This document shows, in pieces, positions 22,271-34,240 of a stretch of DNA of 64,000 nt. Source of the stretch: Chaetoderma sp. LZ-2023a. Its lineage: Eukaryota; Mollusca; Caudofoveata; Chaetodermatida; Chaetodermatidae. The DNA lies in contig CM067360.1 in assembly GCA_034401795.1 (NCBI GenBank), positions 118,501,572 through 118,565,571 of the forward strand, written 5' to 3'. The notes beneath the pieces were generated by a model. It searched no databases, was not told the origin of the DNA, and saw only the letters and a list, made by a program, of their open reading frames with translations. The position numbers and the translations under genes were made by a program. Numbering within the stretch: the first letter of the stretch is position 1; every line of letters begins with the position of its first letter.

Positions 22271-22704
22271 AACAACAATACTAACAACACCATCAACAGC
22301 CCTGCTGCTATCTGACTTACGTCATGTTATTGAGATACTTGAAATTCATACTTAAATATTTCGAATTCTATTAACAGTATTATACGTGGCCTATATGCTA
22401 CATATATGTTACATGTAAAATAGCTCTGCTGCCATACATATTGCGTTAATAACTGGCCCAACCCGTTCGTATGCTATTGTAATAGGCTGCGAGAAATACA
22501 GAGAACTTGGACTTGTTCGGTACGGATAAAATGGTATCTCATTAGGGTCTGTCCGCCTGTGTGAGCGTTCGAATCTATTGTGGCATGGGGATGTTACTGT
22601 AGATTACTGTAGAATTAGTCTTCAAAATATGCAACGAATTTCGTATATGGTCATTGGATTAAAAAATATAAAAACGTTAATAGCTACATTTGGTTAAGTC
22701 CATC

Positions 22705-22835
22705 TAAATATTTTCTCATTGAATGTTCATTTGCAGGCCACGAGAAGACTATTTTTTTTAATGTATCGCGTATCGAGCCAGTTATTCGACTAGTAAATTT
22801 TCAAAAAATAGTCTTCTGGCTTGGAAATTGAAATT
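22705..22835. repeat. Palindromic dispersed repeat, family A, copy 2
   Basis: GAGAAGACTATTTTTT on the left arm and TTTCAAAAAATAGTCTTCT on the right arm face each other around GTATCGAGCCAG. Flank CATTTGCAGGCCA matches the right flank of the 28.2 kb copy in inverse. About 130 bp fold-back, MITE-like. Confidence 0.75.
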
Positions 22836-23529
22836 CCTCAAGACCACAACAGATGTCTGTTTTGGCCGGTCTCTTCATGAAATGTTTAAGTGACAGTCTG
22901 CTACGCTCACACTTTTCAATGTACGTATTATATATTATTTTTAATATTTTCAAACCAATTTGACTGAAAGTTGTTGCTGCTTCTCGGCAAAATAGTTTCA
23001 GAGCATTCAACCGCGCACACATTTTACAAAACGGTGTCAAACTCGATTCTGTCTGCATAGAATCGCAGAAGCGCCCAAGGCATCACGTTTTGAGAAATGG
23101 AGAATGATGGAACTACTTCAAACTTAATGTCTTTCGTAAAATAGCTTTGCATCGTTCCATACGGCGAATGCTATCCCTTGCATAGATAATATACAGATAA
23201 AAACGGTTATGGAAATAACTATGTAAGTTAGATTTCGGTGTAAAACATAGCTCCCTTAGCTATTTTGAGAAAGAAACGCGTTCGCTGAAAATGTTGATAC
23301 GCTCAGATGCGATAAATACACGCACTGCCGCCACTAATACGGATAGAGTTACTTTATCAGGGTGTATTTCCTATTACGCCAGTATAGTCCCTCGTAGGGA
23401 AGCATTTTGAATCTTGGGGTAAATGATTGTGGAAACACCATGAATGTAGCCGAACAAGTATAATCGTCGGCCGGACATCAAATATGATGATGAAGAGTCA
23501 ATAAACAGAGATTGCTTCCAGAAGAACGA

Positions 23530-23710
23530 GAGGATTCCAGTTTTAGCTATGCCACTCCCATTTTTAGCTGAGTCCCGCCCACACTTCGCCCGTTTTGGGA
23601 TCAATCGATCACTGCACTCCCTGACTAACAAATTCCAGAAACTATACAGGTAAGCTGTTGAGTATTTTGAAACTAATTTGACTGGGCGCTGATGCTGCCT
23701 ATAGTAAAGA
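23530..23710. repeat. Dispersed repeat, family B, copy
   Basis: Ordered words: CCAGTTTTAGCTATG, CCCGCCCACACTTCGCCCG, GGGATCAATCGATC, then TATTTTGAAACTAATTTGAC and TGGGCGCTGATGCTGCC. The same string recurs around 23.76-23.88, 25.24-25.43, 29.76-29.94, 41.4-41.6 and 44.6-44.9 kb. Confidence 0.75.
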
Positions 23711-23749
23711 CATACACTTCGTACAACAACTCGTAGCCTGTCATCAATG

Positions 23750-23880
23750 GAAGAATCCCGTTTTAGCTAGTCCCCCGGTAATCTTTAGCTAAGCTCCATC
23801 AGCACTTCGCCGTGTTGACTGCAGAAAACTATACAGGCAAGTTAATGAAAATGTTGACACTAATTTGACAGGGTGATGTT
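23750..23880. repeat. Dispersed repeat, family B, short copy
   Basis: CCCGTTTTAGCTAG, TCTTTAGCTAAGCTCCA, CACTTCGCCGTGTTG, then GACACTAATTTGACAGGG. Partial and diverged. Confidence 0.55.
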
Positions 23881-24624
23881 ACTTACTCATGCGACTTCGT
23901 CGGTACTGGGCCAATACCATGCCAATTTCAACCCTTTTTTTGGTCCAGTACTGACCCCGTAGCCTGCGTCATCATTAATATACACATTGCCCTGGAACTC
24001 TTGGCAGAGTCATTTTCTCAAAACAAAGTGATGCGCATTAGCGGTAATGACAAACCCGTTAGAGGATGCCGCTCCATAAATGGAAACAGTGCGTCTTTGT
24101 CATCCAAATATCATCTTTTAAATCGTTATCCTATTTACTACCACGCCATGGCGTTTCTGTCAGAATTTACACAGCTATAGAATCTATACTTTTATGTGAA
24201 ATCCCTCGCTGGCTAAACCCATGTGACATTTAATGGTGATGAAATGTCTTTCTGATGACGGTTTCCGGCTCCTACTGGGCAGATCGGAAACGATAAACTA
24301 AGCGAAAGCGATGCTTCCTATGAGGATGTGTTTCAAATGAATATATATTGGGGTAGGGCGGGAGGTAGGTGGGGGGGGGGATAAATCGGCAGATCAAAAA
24401 GGGTCCGAGAAAGCATGCATTATTAGAAAACATACTATGACATATGGAGAATTAGCCGCACTGATTGCAAATACTGGGTAGAAAGATACGGCAAAGAAAA
24501 GCAATGTGTGATATATTGTAGTATTCAAATTCTTGTTGTAGCCGTTCTCCATTGCAAGGCCCATACCAGTTTTGGAGTGTATAGACCTACGTTAGGGAAT
24601 AAACATAGATGCCATAAAACCAGC

Positions 24625-24800
24625 ACGCTATCAAAAAGTACGTAAGCAGGTAGTCGATCAGGCAAGCGCGTACGCACGTAATCTATCAAAAAGCACATAC
24701 GCAGCACATACGCAGGTAGGCTATCAAAAAGCACTTAATCAGGTAAGCTATCAAAACGCACGTAAGTAGGTCAGCTATCAAGAAGAACGTCGGCAAGCAC
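24625..24800. repeat. Degenerate tandem repeat, unit about 27-35 bp
   Basis: CTATCAAAAAGCACNTA..CAGGTAG recurs about six times (24627, 24680, 24721, 24746, 24773). The minus frame across it shows a matching repeated peptide and is not evidence of a gene. Confidence 0.75.
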
Positions 24801-24959
24801 GCAATGAGGCACAACGTTGGGCAATAAGACAACCATGAATCAAAGAATCCACCAATCAAAAGCGAGCCAATAAGCCCCTCTTCATTGCATTCATAGAACA
24901 CTAATGCTACCTCTTGTGTGAGTACACGATAATTATTATGCACTACCAAATAATATGAG

Positions 24960-26260
24960 CGTGAGCTTGCTGTTCACGCACTGGTGCAAACTACATATGT
25001 CGCACTCGATTCCCTACACATTTATATTAGTCAAACATAACTGTTGTTAGCGTTGGCCCTGGAGTAAGGATCCTGATTATATCGGGCTCTACATAACACG
25101 CTAGAGGGATCTGTTTTCACTCACGCCTAGCTGTTACCATGTGCTCACGCACACACCCTCCTTTACCATTCTTCATCTGCCAGTCTCTGCATATCCCGTA
25201 TGGCAATAGATGACTCCTGCTATGTCCCGCCCATCGCTAACTAACCGCCACCCACACTTCGCCCGTGTTGGGTCGATCGATCCCTGAACTACCTGACTAT
25301 CAATTTCCAGAAAATTATACATCTAAGTTTTTTAATATATTTTAATATAATTAGTTTCACAATATTCAACAGCATGTTTATGAATTAGTAAAGACATATA
25401 ATTCGTACAACCTGCCGAACTATTAAGTGTTTAAGACAAACTAAATCGAGTCATTTATGAGTATGGCATCAGTCTAAGTGTGACGTAGGTGACTATGATA
25501 CCATATGATTGATTGAGAAACTGGATTCCCCAATTCTGCACTCAGATAGGTTAGAAGTAGTTTTGCTGAATACATTTTCGGATGCAGTTAAATCGATATC
25601 ATCTTTGTATTGTCAGATTAACATGTATAGCAACTACATTATATTAAACAAGCTGCGAGTTATGGTCTTAACACCGGCTCTACCATCTTTAGCGAGTTAT
25701 GGCGTCGTATGTCCCCATTATATATTTTCTATCCGGATTATAATTCTTAGTCCCGCCGTGTTAATCAAATCGATAGTTCTTCACCCGTGTTGAAATTGAT
25801 TTCCTAGAATCTAGATTTCAAGGTAAACTAAAGCATACAATCCCTACAATTTCGTGATGGACTTTTCGACTTCGTGACGGACTGAATGGCAGATCAGATT
25901 ACTTCATGAGCATATTGTTAACACAACTGAGCAAGTTGGCTGGAGTAAACAATGCAAGAGAAGTGTCAAATTATCTACAGACAAAAAAGTACACCAACAT
26001 ATCTTTGAAAAGAGAATGCATTAAATCTAGGATATATTGGCAGAATGCTGTTGGATACCACGGTATATGACGTCAATCACATTACCGTACCCAGGTCATT
26101 ATCACATCTTTTCATCAAAACATCCGCAAATACAGCACACGCGCACAAAATAAAATCTACACACTCAATTTGCAAGAACACGTTATGGGAACAGGAACAT
26201 ATCTGTCATTGCATGCAAGCGTGGAATGAACTAAAGCGCAATTATAGGACACAACTCCTG
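24960..26260. other. No gene; one family B repeat at about 25240-25430
   Basis: Non-coding. At 25240-25430 the family B words (CACACTTCGCCCGTGTTGGG, TCGATCGATCCCTGAACTAC, TTAGTTTCACAATATTCAAC) are visible. Elsewhere only short open frames. Confidence 0.5.
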
Positions 26261-26339
26261 CAATAAAGGTTACATAAAGATCATTACAAACTCAGCGATC
26301 AAATTATTGATTTCTCTCTCACTCTCATTCTGTCTCTCT

Positions 26340-26396
26340 CCGCGCACACGCACGCATGCACGCACGCACGCACGCACGCACGCACACACGGACGTA

Positions 26397-26484
<88 letters not shown>

Positions 26485-26760
26485 CACAAACACACACGAA
26501 CGCATGCACGCACACACATACCCCCCCACACACACCCAACCGACCCACCCTCTCCACCACCCACCCAACCCCAACCCCCACCCACCCCTATCCCCCCCTC
26601 CCCCCACACACACGTGCACACATACGCGCGCGCGCGCACACACACTCACACGCACGCACGCACGCACGCACGTACGCACGCGCGCATGCACGCACCCCCC
26701 TAGGCACATACCTACACGCACACCTACAAGCACAAACATGCACTCCCCCTCTCTATCTAC

Positions 26761-26807
<47 letters not shown>

Positions 26808-26950
26808 TCTCGCTCGCCAACCACCATCCCACCCCAACCCTACCCAACACCACCCCCACCCATCCTCCGTACCCCAACACCCCACCACCCCCCCCTCTCT
26901 CTCTCTCTTTCTCTCTCTCTCGGTTTCTCTTTATCTCTCTCTAGAGTGCC
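26340..26950. repeat. Compound microsatellite block (ACGC, CA, CCCA, CT)
   Basis: ACGC tetramers (26340-26500), ACAC/CCCA-rich sequence to 26740, a clean CT run (26760-26815), a CCA/CCC-rich stretch and another CT run (26893-26940). All long frames here are repeat translation. Confidence 0.95.
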
Positions 26951-26959
26951 TTATGTGCA

Positions 26960-28220
26960 ATCAACATATAATGTATATATCGTATTGTGTTTAAACTTAA
27001 AGTAACAGTAATTAACTTGAACTTAGAATCGTGAATGGTAGGTGCAGCTCATAAAACTACACAACTAGCGTAACACATTCTAACCACAACGTAATTTTGA
27101 CAAATGTAGGACTTTATATATTATTGTATTGGGCACATTCTGATAACATCGTTGAACTTTAATTTAGATTATATTTCAGTGGAAGGCTCCATATCATATT
27201 GGAAATTGTTTAACCCATGTACACATTATATACCAGTGATATGGATTTTCTATAAGATGTCGGCCGTGTTCGCTCTAGAGAACTCTTGCTCTAGATTAAC
27301 TCACTAGTGAGCACGGCCTAAGAGTCAATATCACCAGATTATAAATTCGTACAAGAAGTCCGATCCCGGCAATGTCTTCAAAGACAAAATTAACACACAT
27401 AAAAATTACATTAGGTACATATTCCTTGTAATCAACCAAACGTCCGTAAGAGCGAATAAACGAACATTAGATAAAATATGTATCACTTTGGCAATATTCC
27501 AAGCCCACGTAATCAGCGCTGCCGCTATATAACGGACATCAAACACACATCTCAGGACAAGTTACTTAATGGCATTGCATAATGCAGGCGATAGTGAACA
27601 TACGTTACTACGCTGGAGTTGTTTAGTGGTGCCGCTGCGTGATCGACTTGACAATGAAATAGATCGGCTTCGGGGAACCTCCTGTCCAAAATCGATTGTA
27701 TTATCGTACTAGGATATAGCCACATGGGCGGATGGATAGACACCCCAACAGGAATGAACGGACATAGAGACACACGCATACACGGACGCAACTGCATCAA
27801 GAACGCCACACACGAACGCACGCATACGCTTGACAATAGCTACGCCCAGACACGCGCACGCGACTACACGCCCATATGATACGGTTGGATGACCGACACG
27901 CCCCGTGACACGTGGTAGACTCTATGGGACAGGTCGTGAACCGTACAGCAATAAATGGACAAATATATGCATAGACTATTAATCGACACGCCCACAATGG
28001 AACAATTAGTTATTGGTCGGAATGGACACATGCGGAGCATAAATCCTGTAATTCAATGTACCCATGTTATAATATGATGTTATTCGATTGTATTATATAC
28101 GTTAATTAGTATTAGTTAAATTAGTTCATCCTACTCTTAGGCCACAGTCACGCTCATACACGACATCACTTTTAACCCTTTCGTGACGGAACCGGACAAA
28201 CCCGGGCTCTGTAGTGGTTT
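26960..28220. other. No gene recognised
   Basis: AT-rich to mixed sequence, short open frames only. Degenerate ACGC-like words near 27770-27860. Confidence 0.45.
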
Positions 28221-28227
28221 TGAGTAA

Positions 28228-28365
28228 TGCCCATTTACTGTCAAGAGAAGACTATTTTTGAAATTGTACCACTGAAATGATTGGCTCGGTAACCGAGCCA
28301 GTCATTACAGTGGTAAAATTTTCAAAAAAAGTCCTCTTGGCCTGCAAATTGGCATTCAATAAGTA
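28228..28365. repeat. Palindromic dispersed repeat, family A, copy 3 (best preserved)
   Basis: Near-perfect fold-back centred at about 28292 (TTGGCTCGGTAACCGAGCCA). Left arm AGAAGACTATTTTTGAAATT faces right arm AATTTTCAAAAAAAGTCCTC; outer arms are GCCCATTTACTG and the complement of CTGCAAATTGGCA. Arms of about 60-65 bp with almost no loop are typical of a fold-back MITE. Copies are at 2.8 and 22.7 kb. Confidence 0.85.
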
Positions 28366-28918
28366 AATATTTTAATTTTCTGAAGAAATTGAGTCATTAA
28401 AAGGTTAATGCACATAGATGTGTTGAAATAACGACAGAATCATATTTAAGTGTGGACGAATGTTGATGACAGGCGTTAGACAGTTAGTTAGACGTGAGAG
28501 TTACGGTTATGGACTCGGACGGACTTCGACAGCGGTCTCTAACCGCTAGTGACAGCTAGTTGGAAGTGAGTTTGTCAGCTATGCAGTTAGCTGGCTTGTC
28601 AGTTAGAGAGTGAAGAACGTAAGGTTAACTTTATTATATTTCATTAGAATACTTCTCGCTTTGTAATCGATTGTAGTTAAGTAGAATAGGTTTAGAATAG
28701 GTAAGCGACACGTGACTAGAATTTGGAATTATACGTGTACACTATAGGATTAATACAGTTCTGTAAACAAGTCATCATTAATAGAATACAACATTGTGTC
28801 ACCCATTCCATCTACCTAAGATCCCGGTCGGTACGCGGGTTGTGTTGGTGGCGAGCTAAATCCCCATAAGAACACCCGGTACCATAGAATGCGTATACAT
28901 AGGGATGCCCCCACCCAC

Positions 28919-28925
28919 CCCTCTC

Positions 28926-28995
<70 letters not shown>

Positions 28996-29006
28996 CCTCT
29001 CCTCTC

Positions 29007-29070
<64 letters not shown>
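28919..29070. repeat. (CT)n microsatellite
   Basis: CT dinucleotide run with CTCCT interruptions at 28958-29010. Confidence 0.95.
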
Positions 29071-29071
<1 letters not shown>

Positions 29072-29274
29072 GGCATATATAGCATAGTGGAAGAGTCCAT
29101 TCTTAACATTTCCAGTTTATCCATCCATCATATATGATGTAATAGTCAACTACGTAAATTATGTAATGGCGTCATAATCGAATGCTGAGGAATGGTCGAT
29201 GTTGATAAGTTCGTCACAAACCTTATGCGAATTGTATAACATTTCTATATTATAAACATGTTACTGAATACATA

Positions 29275-29340
29275 GAAACTAATTTGACTTGGACATCACC
29301 TAGTCAAATTAGTTTCAAAATAATCAGCAGCCTACTTGTA
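29275..29340. repeat. Family B core palindrome
   Basis: GAAACTAATTTGACTTGG and CTAGTCAAATTAGTTTCAAA face each other across 12 bp, giving a short fold-back without the outer family B words. Confidence 0.7.
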
Positions 29341-29759
29341 TACATGCTTAACTAGGCAAAAATGGATGTGGTCATTCTCAGAAAATTCTCAGAACACCGA
29401 TTGCAAGGTGAATATCGGAAAATTGTTGACATATTTTATGGCAACAAAAGCTCCCTAGGAAATTAGTTCCTAAATGTCCAAAAGGGGGGTTAACAGTTCG
29501 GAGAGATTCGTGACGGACTTCTCCAGTTTCGCAGCAGAGTTACACCATTTTGATTGCAATATCAGCTAACCAGTCATGCAATTCACCTTTCTAAGAGTAG
29601 CTATCCAGCATATGACCGCGTATGACGCAATAATCAGCTCAGCGTGTGAATGGCGACGTCACAACCATTACGTCGCAAAGGGTTCCATGTAGACCATCAT
29701 CAACTCTCAAATACGCCACACGTTGTATGAAGGTTATGGCTTTGTAATTCTTTGCTAGT

Positions 29760-29935
29760 TAATAAACATGCTGTTGAATATTTTGAAACTAATTTGACTG
29801 GGCGCAGTTGCTGCCTTTTTTTTTTTTTAAATTGATAGTCAGGGTGTTCAGAAATCGATCGATCCCAACACGAGCGAGGTGTGGGTGGAGCTTAGCTAGA
29901 GATGGGCGGGGCATAGCTAAAACCGGAAAGGTTAA
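29760..29935. repeat. Dispersed repeat, family B, copy
   Basis: TTGAATATTTTGAAACTAAT, TGACTGGGCGCAGTTGCTGCC, a T-run (29817-29829), then ATCGATCGATCCCAACACG, GAGGTGTGGGTGGAGCTTAG and GGGCGGGGCATAGCTAAAAC. The outer block is in the opposite orientation to that of the 23.5 kb copy, as expected for a palindromic element missing one half. Confidence 0.72.
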
Positions 29936-30269
29936 TTGAATATGACGTCAGATATCTGACCATGGAGGATAAAACACACGTGATACACAGTTATGTCTAC
30001 TAAACGCATGGCTAGGCACGTGCAATGTGTGCACTATAATGTATCCATTGGGCATATCACACCTACTACGAATATTTACTGGAAACTATCAGTAGACCGT
30101 ATTATTTATCAGAGTACGTCGAATATATCAGTTATTAACTATGTAGTCATGATCGCCATGGTTAGTGGGCCTGTACCAGGCCAATACTGGGCGGTATTCA
30201 TCTCATAGTTATCAATTAACGGCCCAGTAACCGCATTATCAGGAAATTGTCGAGATAGCAATTGTGGCT

Positions 30270-31010
30270 TATGCAATGGCATCGAGGAATATCAATTTTC
30301 AGACAATGAAATGATTTATAGATAAAGTTACAGCAGAAATAAATAACTGCCCTTACACAAGATAATGTTTCATTATCATATTGCACCCGTACAATAGCGT
30401 TAATAGGAAACGGTAGAGAGGCTTCTTTATACGATGCATTTCCAGTTCAAAATGCGATATCAAAGACGAATGCATTCCGATTGAACTAATAGCCATTGTA
30501 CAGCTCAAAGGACAAACAATAGAGGTATCCAGTTCTTGATAGGCCTATTTCCAGCCAATCTCCACCCTGACACCCTACACGTCTTACTCAGGTTGGAATA
30601 AATGTATATACTTTGCATTCTAAGGGAGTGGCAAAATGGCGTGTGCATTGGCCTCAAGGAATATTTATTTGCAGACAAAAAGGCGATCATTTCTAGATAA
30701 AATTACAACTGAAATAAATAACTGGCTTGACACCAGATAATGTTTCATTATCATATTGCACTCGTGCAATGGTGTTAATATTAAATGTTAGCGAGGTTGC
30801 TTCATATGACACATTTCCTGTTCAGCAAGAGACATCAACTACGATTCCATTTGAACTAATAAGCCGTGTGTAGGCCAATGGGCAAGCAATGGAGGGGTAC
30901 AGTTCTAGATATGTCCTGCCTATGTCCAGCTAATATCCAACCCATACGACCAACCGCCCCCATCACCTTTTACGCCTGTTGGAACCGAGTTATATACTTT
31001 GAATCCTGAA
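30270..31010. repeat. Tandem duplication, period about 374 bp
   Basis: GATAATGTTTCATTATCATA occurs at 30361 and 30735. Flanking words (CAATGGCATCGAGGAATAT versus CATTGGCCTCAAGGAATAT; CATTTCCAGTTCA versus CATTTCCTGTTCA; GGAATAAATGTATATACTTT versus GGAACCGAGTTATATACTTT) keep the same order. About 80% identical by eye; non-coding. Confidence 0.85.
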
Positions 31011-31056
31011 TCCCCGGACCGTCAAAGGATGATTCTCATTTCTCAATAGTAGATAT

Positions 31057-31490
31057 AAATTAGCGTCTCCACTGCGGGAGTTAAATGACGTGGTATGCCA
31101 GAGCCGCCAGGGTGGCTCTCGGACAACTCAGAATCAGAATCTTAGAGCCAACACGAGGAATGTCAATACAACTCCCATTGCGGACCCGCACTGCAGGAGA
31201 TACACCAAGTGAGTTGTCATTGCTGCCACACCGTCCAGTGCGGATCTCAGAAGGCACTCAGAATCGTAAATCCTAGAGCCACCATGCCGCCAGAGCCTAC
31301 ACCTAGGTTGCCGACGAGACAGCGCGTGGTCAGACACACGACTCAGTTGGTCTGTCCAGGCATCGTCGGGCACCAGGATGGCCCACGAGTTTACAAGACA
31401 ATAACGTATATAGTGATGTATCACACATTACATGGTCTAAACATCCAGAGACGGGAAGCTTAATATGTATATATCAGTGAATCTGATCTC
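31057..31490 (+). repeat. Polinton left terminal inverted repeat
   Basis: Matches the reverse complement of the right end from AAATTAGCGT through GGTATGCCAGAGCC, TCTTAGAGCCA and CCCACGAGTTTACAAG-like words. The inner limit is CATGGTCTAAACATCCAGAG and CAGTGAATCT. Internal sub-repeats of the TTAGAGCCAnCA type occur. An extra copy of the outer segment sits just inside at 31495-31545 (ACTGCAGTAGATAAATCAAG). Confidence 0.88.
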
Positions 31491-31557
31491 CGCTGCAACT
31501 TCACTGCAGTAGATAAATCAAGAGGTATGCCAGAGCCACACACCCCCACCACATTCA

Positions 31558-31735
31558 ACCCTGATCCATGACGGGTGCTAGCTGATGCCCTGGATCCGTC
31601 TCCCGCCTGGACACTAAACCGTGCTTCACGATTGTGGGCTAGCTGACACCCAGGATCCGGTTCCCACCTGGAAGCTGAACCCTGCTCCACGACGGGAATT
31701 AGCTGACACCCGTGCGAAGTCCCGGGAGAATGGGA
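31558..31735. repeat. Tandem repeat, unit about 62 bp, three copies
   Basis: GACGGG/GATTGTGGG, TAGCTGAYRCCC, GGATCCG and CCCRCCTGGA recur at about 31560, 31620 and 31680. Non-coding, just inside the left terminal repeat. Confidence 0.8.
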
Positions 31736-32260
31736 ACGCTCCTCCGAACGCTCATACCAAGAACTACTGTGGCGACCTTGGAGGGAACCACTGCTGCATC
31801 TACAACCACCACCACTGCCATTGCCTCCGCAGCCACCACCACCAAACATACTACGAACGCACACATCGGCGATCGCCTCCTCTGCTACGACTGGCGAGAA
31901 GGCTACACACCACTGCGCTCCCCATCGAAAGCCAACCCACGGGAGGTTAGCCAGCTGTCAGGAAGATACAGTACCAGTATTCGTGAAGACACTGTACGAA
32001 ATCCAGAAATACGTGCCTGGATGGGTACTACACGGTCGATGGGAGGACGATCTCTGGTGTTCCTAGATAATAAGCAGGGCAATATCAAGAGAAAGCTAGT
32101 GGAAGAAGTCCTTGACTTGAGGGGGCGGGGCAATTTTATGCTCAGAGTGACTCTGCATAAGGAGGAGACAGTTGTGCAGAGGGCTCCACAGACCCATGTT
32201 CTAGTCGGAGCAAAAGGCATTTTACTGAAGCCAAGTGACATAGGTGCGGCCGTGAAGTAG
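31712..32260 (+). CDS. Open frame of unknown identity inside Polinton
   Basis: A 182-codon frame. The first half is Thr/Ala-rich (residues 22-48); the second half is charged (IKRKLVEEVLDLRGRG, LRVTLHKEETVVQ). It sits directly upstream of the polymerase N-terminus, on the same strand. It could be a 5' part of the polymerase reading or a separate small gene. I recognise no domain. Low-complexity start and position in a decayed element make expression doubtful. Confidence 0.35.
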   Translation: MRSPGRMGTLLRTLIPRTTVATLEGTTAASTTTTTAIASAATTTKHTTNAHIGDRLLCYDWREGYTPLRSPSKANPREVSQLSGRYSTSIREDTVRNPEIRAWMGTTRSMGGRSLVFLDNKQGNIKRKLVEEVLDLRGRGNFMLRVTLHKEETVVQRAPQTHVLVGAKGILLKPSDIGAAVK

Positions 32261-33429
32261 GCCAAATCCAAGGTGTTACAAGGGCTAAAACCACTACACT
32301 CATGCGGGGTCTCGCTAGGCAGCTGCCCAGGTTGAGGCACTCTACCACAGCATCGCTAGATATCGACTATCCCGTGGGCGTGAGGGGGGGGGGGGCTCAT
32401 ACATTAACGGCCCAGCTTCCAGCAGGGGAAAGCATGGGATGGTCAATGTCAAGAACAGAGATAACCATTGCCTGCACTGTTCTCTCCGGTCGGCGAGAAT
32501 TCCAGCAGCTGAAAACACAAGTTGGCCGGCAAAGTATGCTGGGACATCATTGACTTCTATGGTGGGTATTCTCCTATGCCACTCTCCCAAATAACGTGAA
32601 TTGAATGGTAGACCGGTCTGGCCATTAATGTCTTCAGACAAGATAAGGGTGTGTACGCACCCCTGCTGTGTGAGGCGTATTCCATCATTCTGAGGACGAA
32701 TCTGCTGTTCTTGAGAAGAGTGGCAAGCATCAATTTGGTTGGATCAAAAACCTGAATCGCCTGCTCCATGACCAGAGTCAGTATGAGGGGAGATGCATCC
32801 ACTGTTATTCCCAAAAGGAACTACTCGCTCAGCACTGGTCAGACTCTAGATGTGTCGGTGCCAGACCAATGCGCATAAAGAGGCCTCCAGACAGTAAGCA
32901 GATGCTGCAGTTCACTAACCACCACAAACAGCTCAAGGTGCCATTCATCATCTATGCCGACTTCGAAGCCCTAATAAGAAAAATCATCCAGGGACTAGAC
33001 TTGAATTCAGCCCAGAGAAGAACTTAGAACCAGCAGCGCCATTGTTCACTGTGATCGTGTTAGTGAGCCGCCAGTGCTGTATCGAGGATTAAATATGGCT
33101 AAGCGCTTCATGGACCAGCTCGCGCGGGAAGAGGAGAATGTAAATTATGTGCACGCTCACTCTAGGCCAGTGGAGATGACTAGAGAAGACTGGCGAGCTC
33201 ATGAAACCGTGGCCAGCTGTCATATGTGCGACAAACATTTAGCCCAAGATGGAGTCATAGATAGTGTCTGAGACCACTGCCACATCACCTGTCTCTACCG
33301 AGGAGCAGCCCACTGTCACGATCCTCATGGAAAAATCAGTCAGGAAAAACGTTTTCAATTTAATAAGAAAACATGCATTCAATATCTACAAGCAGATAAT
33401 TCTCACACACTTTCTACAAAATTCATACA

Positions 33430-33595
33430 ACGTCCATACACACATCACGCACAGTTCACACACACACACACACCTCTCACATCCAATTCACATACAAATC
33501 ACACACAATTCACACATAAATTACACACAATTAAAATGCAAGTTACACACAATTCACATACAAGTCACACACAATTCACACCATTAATAGCATCT
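33430..33595. repeat. Degenerate ACAC/ACACAATTC repeat
   Basis: ACACACAATTCACAYA recurs about seven times together with a short CA run at 33462-33472. Confidence 0.85.
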
Positions 33596-33949
33596 CCTAT
33601 TGCATGGGCATATGTAATAATACAATTAAAAGAGTGTACCGGTACTATACTACTACATCAATGATGTTACAATTCTGTAATTAAAAGGTAGTTAATGCAT
33701 TAAAATACGACAGTATACATGTTACTGAGTTGTTGTTGGTTAACGCTCAAACGCCGCTCTAAACTAATGGGGTAACGCACACAAAATGCGCCACGGTACG
33801 CTGACTCAACTGTAAACCTCTAACTGTTCATTGGCCTACTGTTACTGTTACTAAATAATACGGTTTCACAGGTTAAATGTTAAAAGACGTGTGAGGGGAA
33901 GAGACGATATGCTTTGCCTAAGAAACTAGAAGTGAATAACAGTTACTGA

Positions 33950-34240
33950 CGATGATGAGATGAAGATGATTGCATAACACACACGTGAGCGTTACTGACA
34001 CTGATGACAATGGACGTGGCGTCGACGATGTCGAAGACGATGACAGATACATCTGCGCAACAGGCTGGTGTTCGAAATTGACGACAATGCTGACGGTAAT
34101 GAGGACGACGATGTTGAAGATGATGACGATGAATGATGCCGAAGACAATGATGAATAAGTATGGGCAACTCGCAAGTGATTGGGTTGTCTATGATGACGA
34201 CTATGATAACGAAGACGATGCCAAAGATAACACCACAACT
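33950..34240. repeat. GAY-triplet low-complexity stretch
   Basis: Dense GAT/GAC/GAA triplets (GACGATGTCGAAGACGATGA and similar). It makes acidic frames on plus and Ser/Val/Ile-rich frames on minus, none of them convincing genes. Confidence 0.75.

Noticed and set aside
26299-27005. Frames of 190-230 codons on both strands
   Set aside because: Thr-His and Cys-Val repeat peptides from compound microsatellites.
28440-28860. Possible solo LTR with a primer-binding-like TTGGTGGCGAGC end
   Set aside because: No TG...CA boundaries, no second copy and no target duplication in the window; similarity to LTR tails is only impressionistic.
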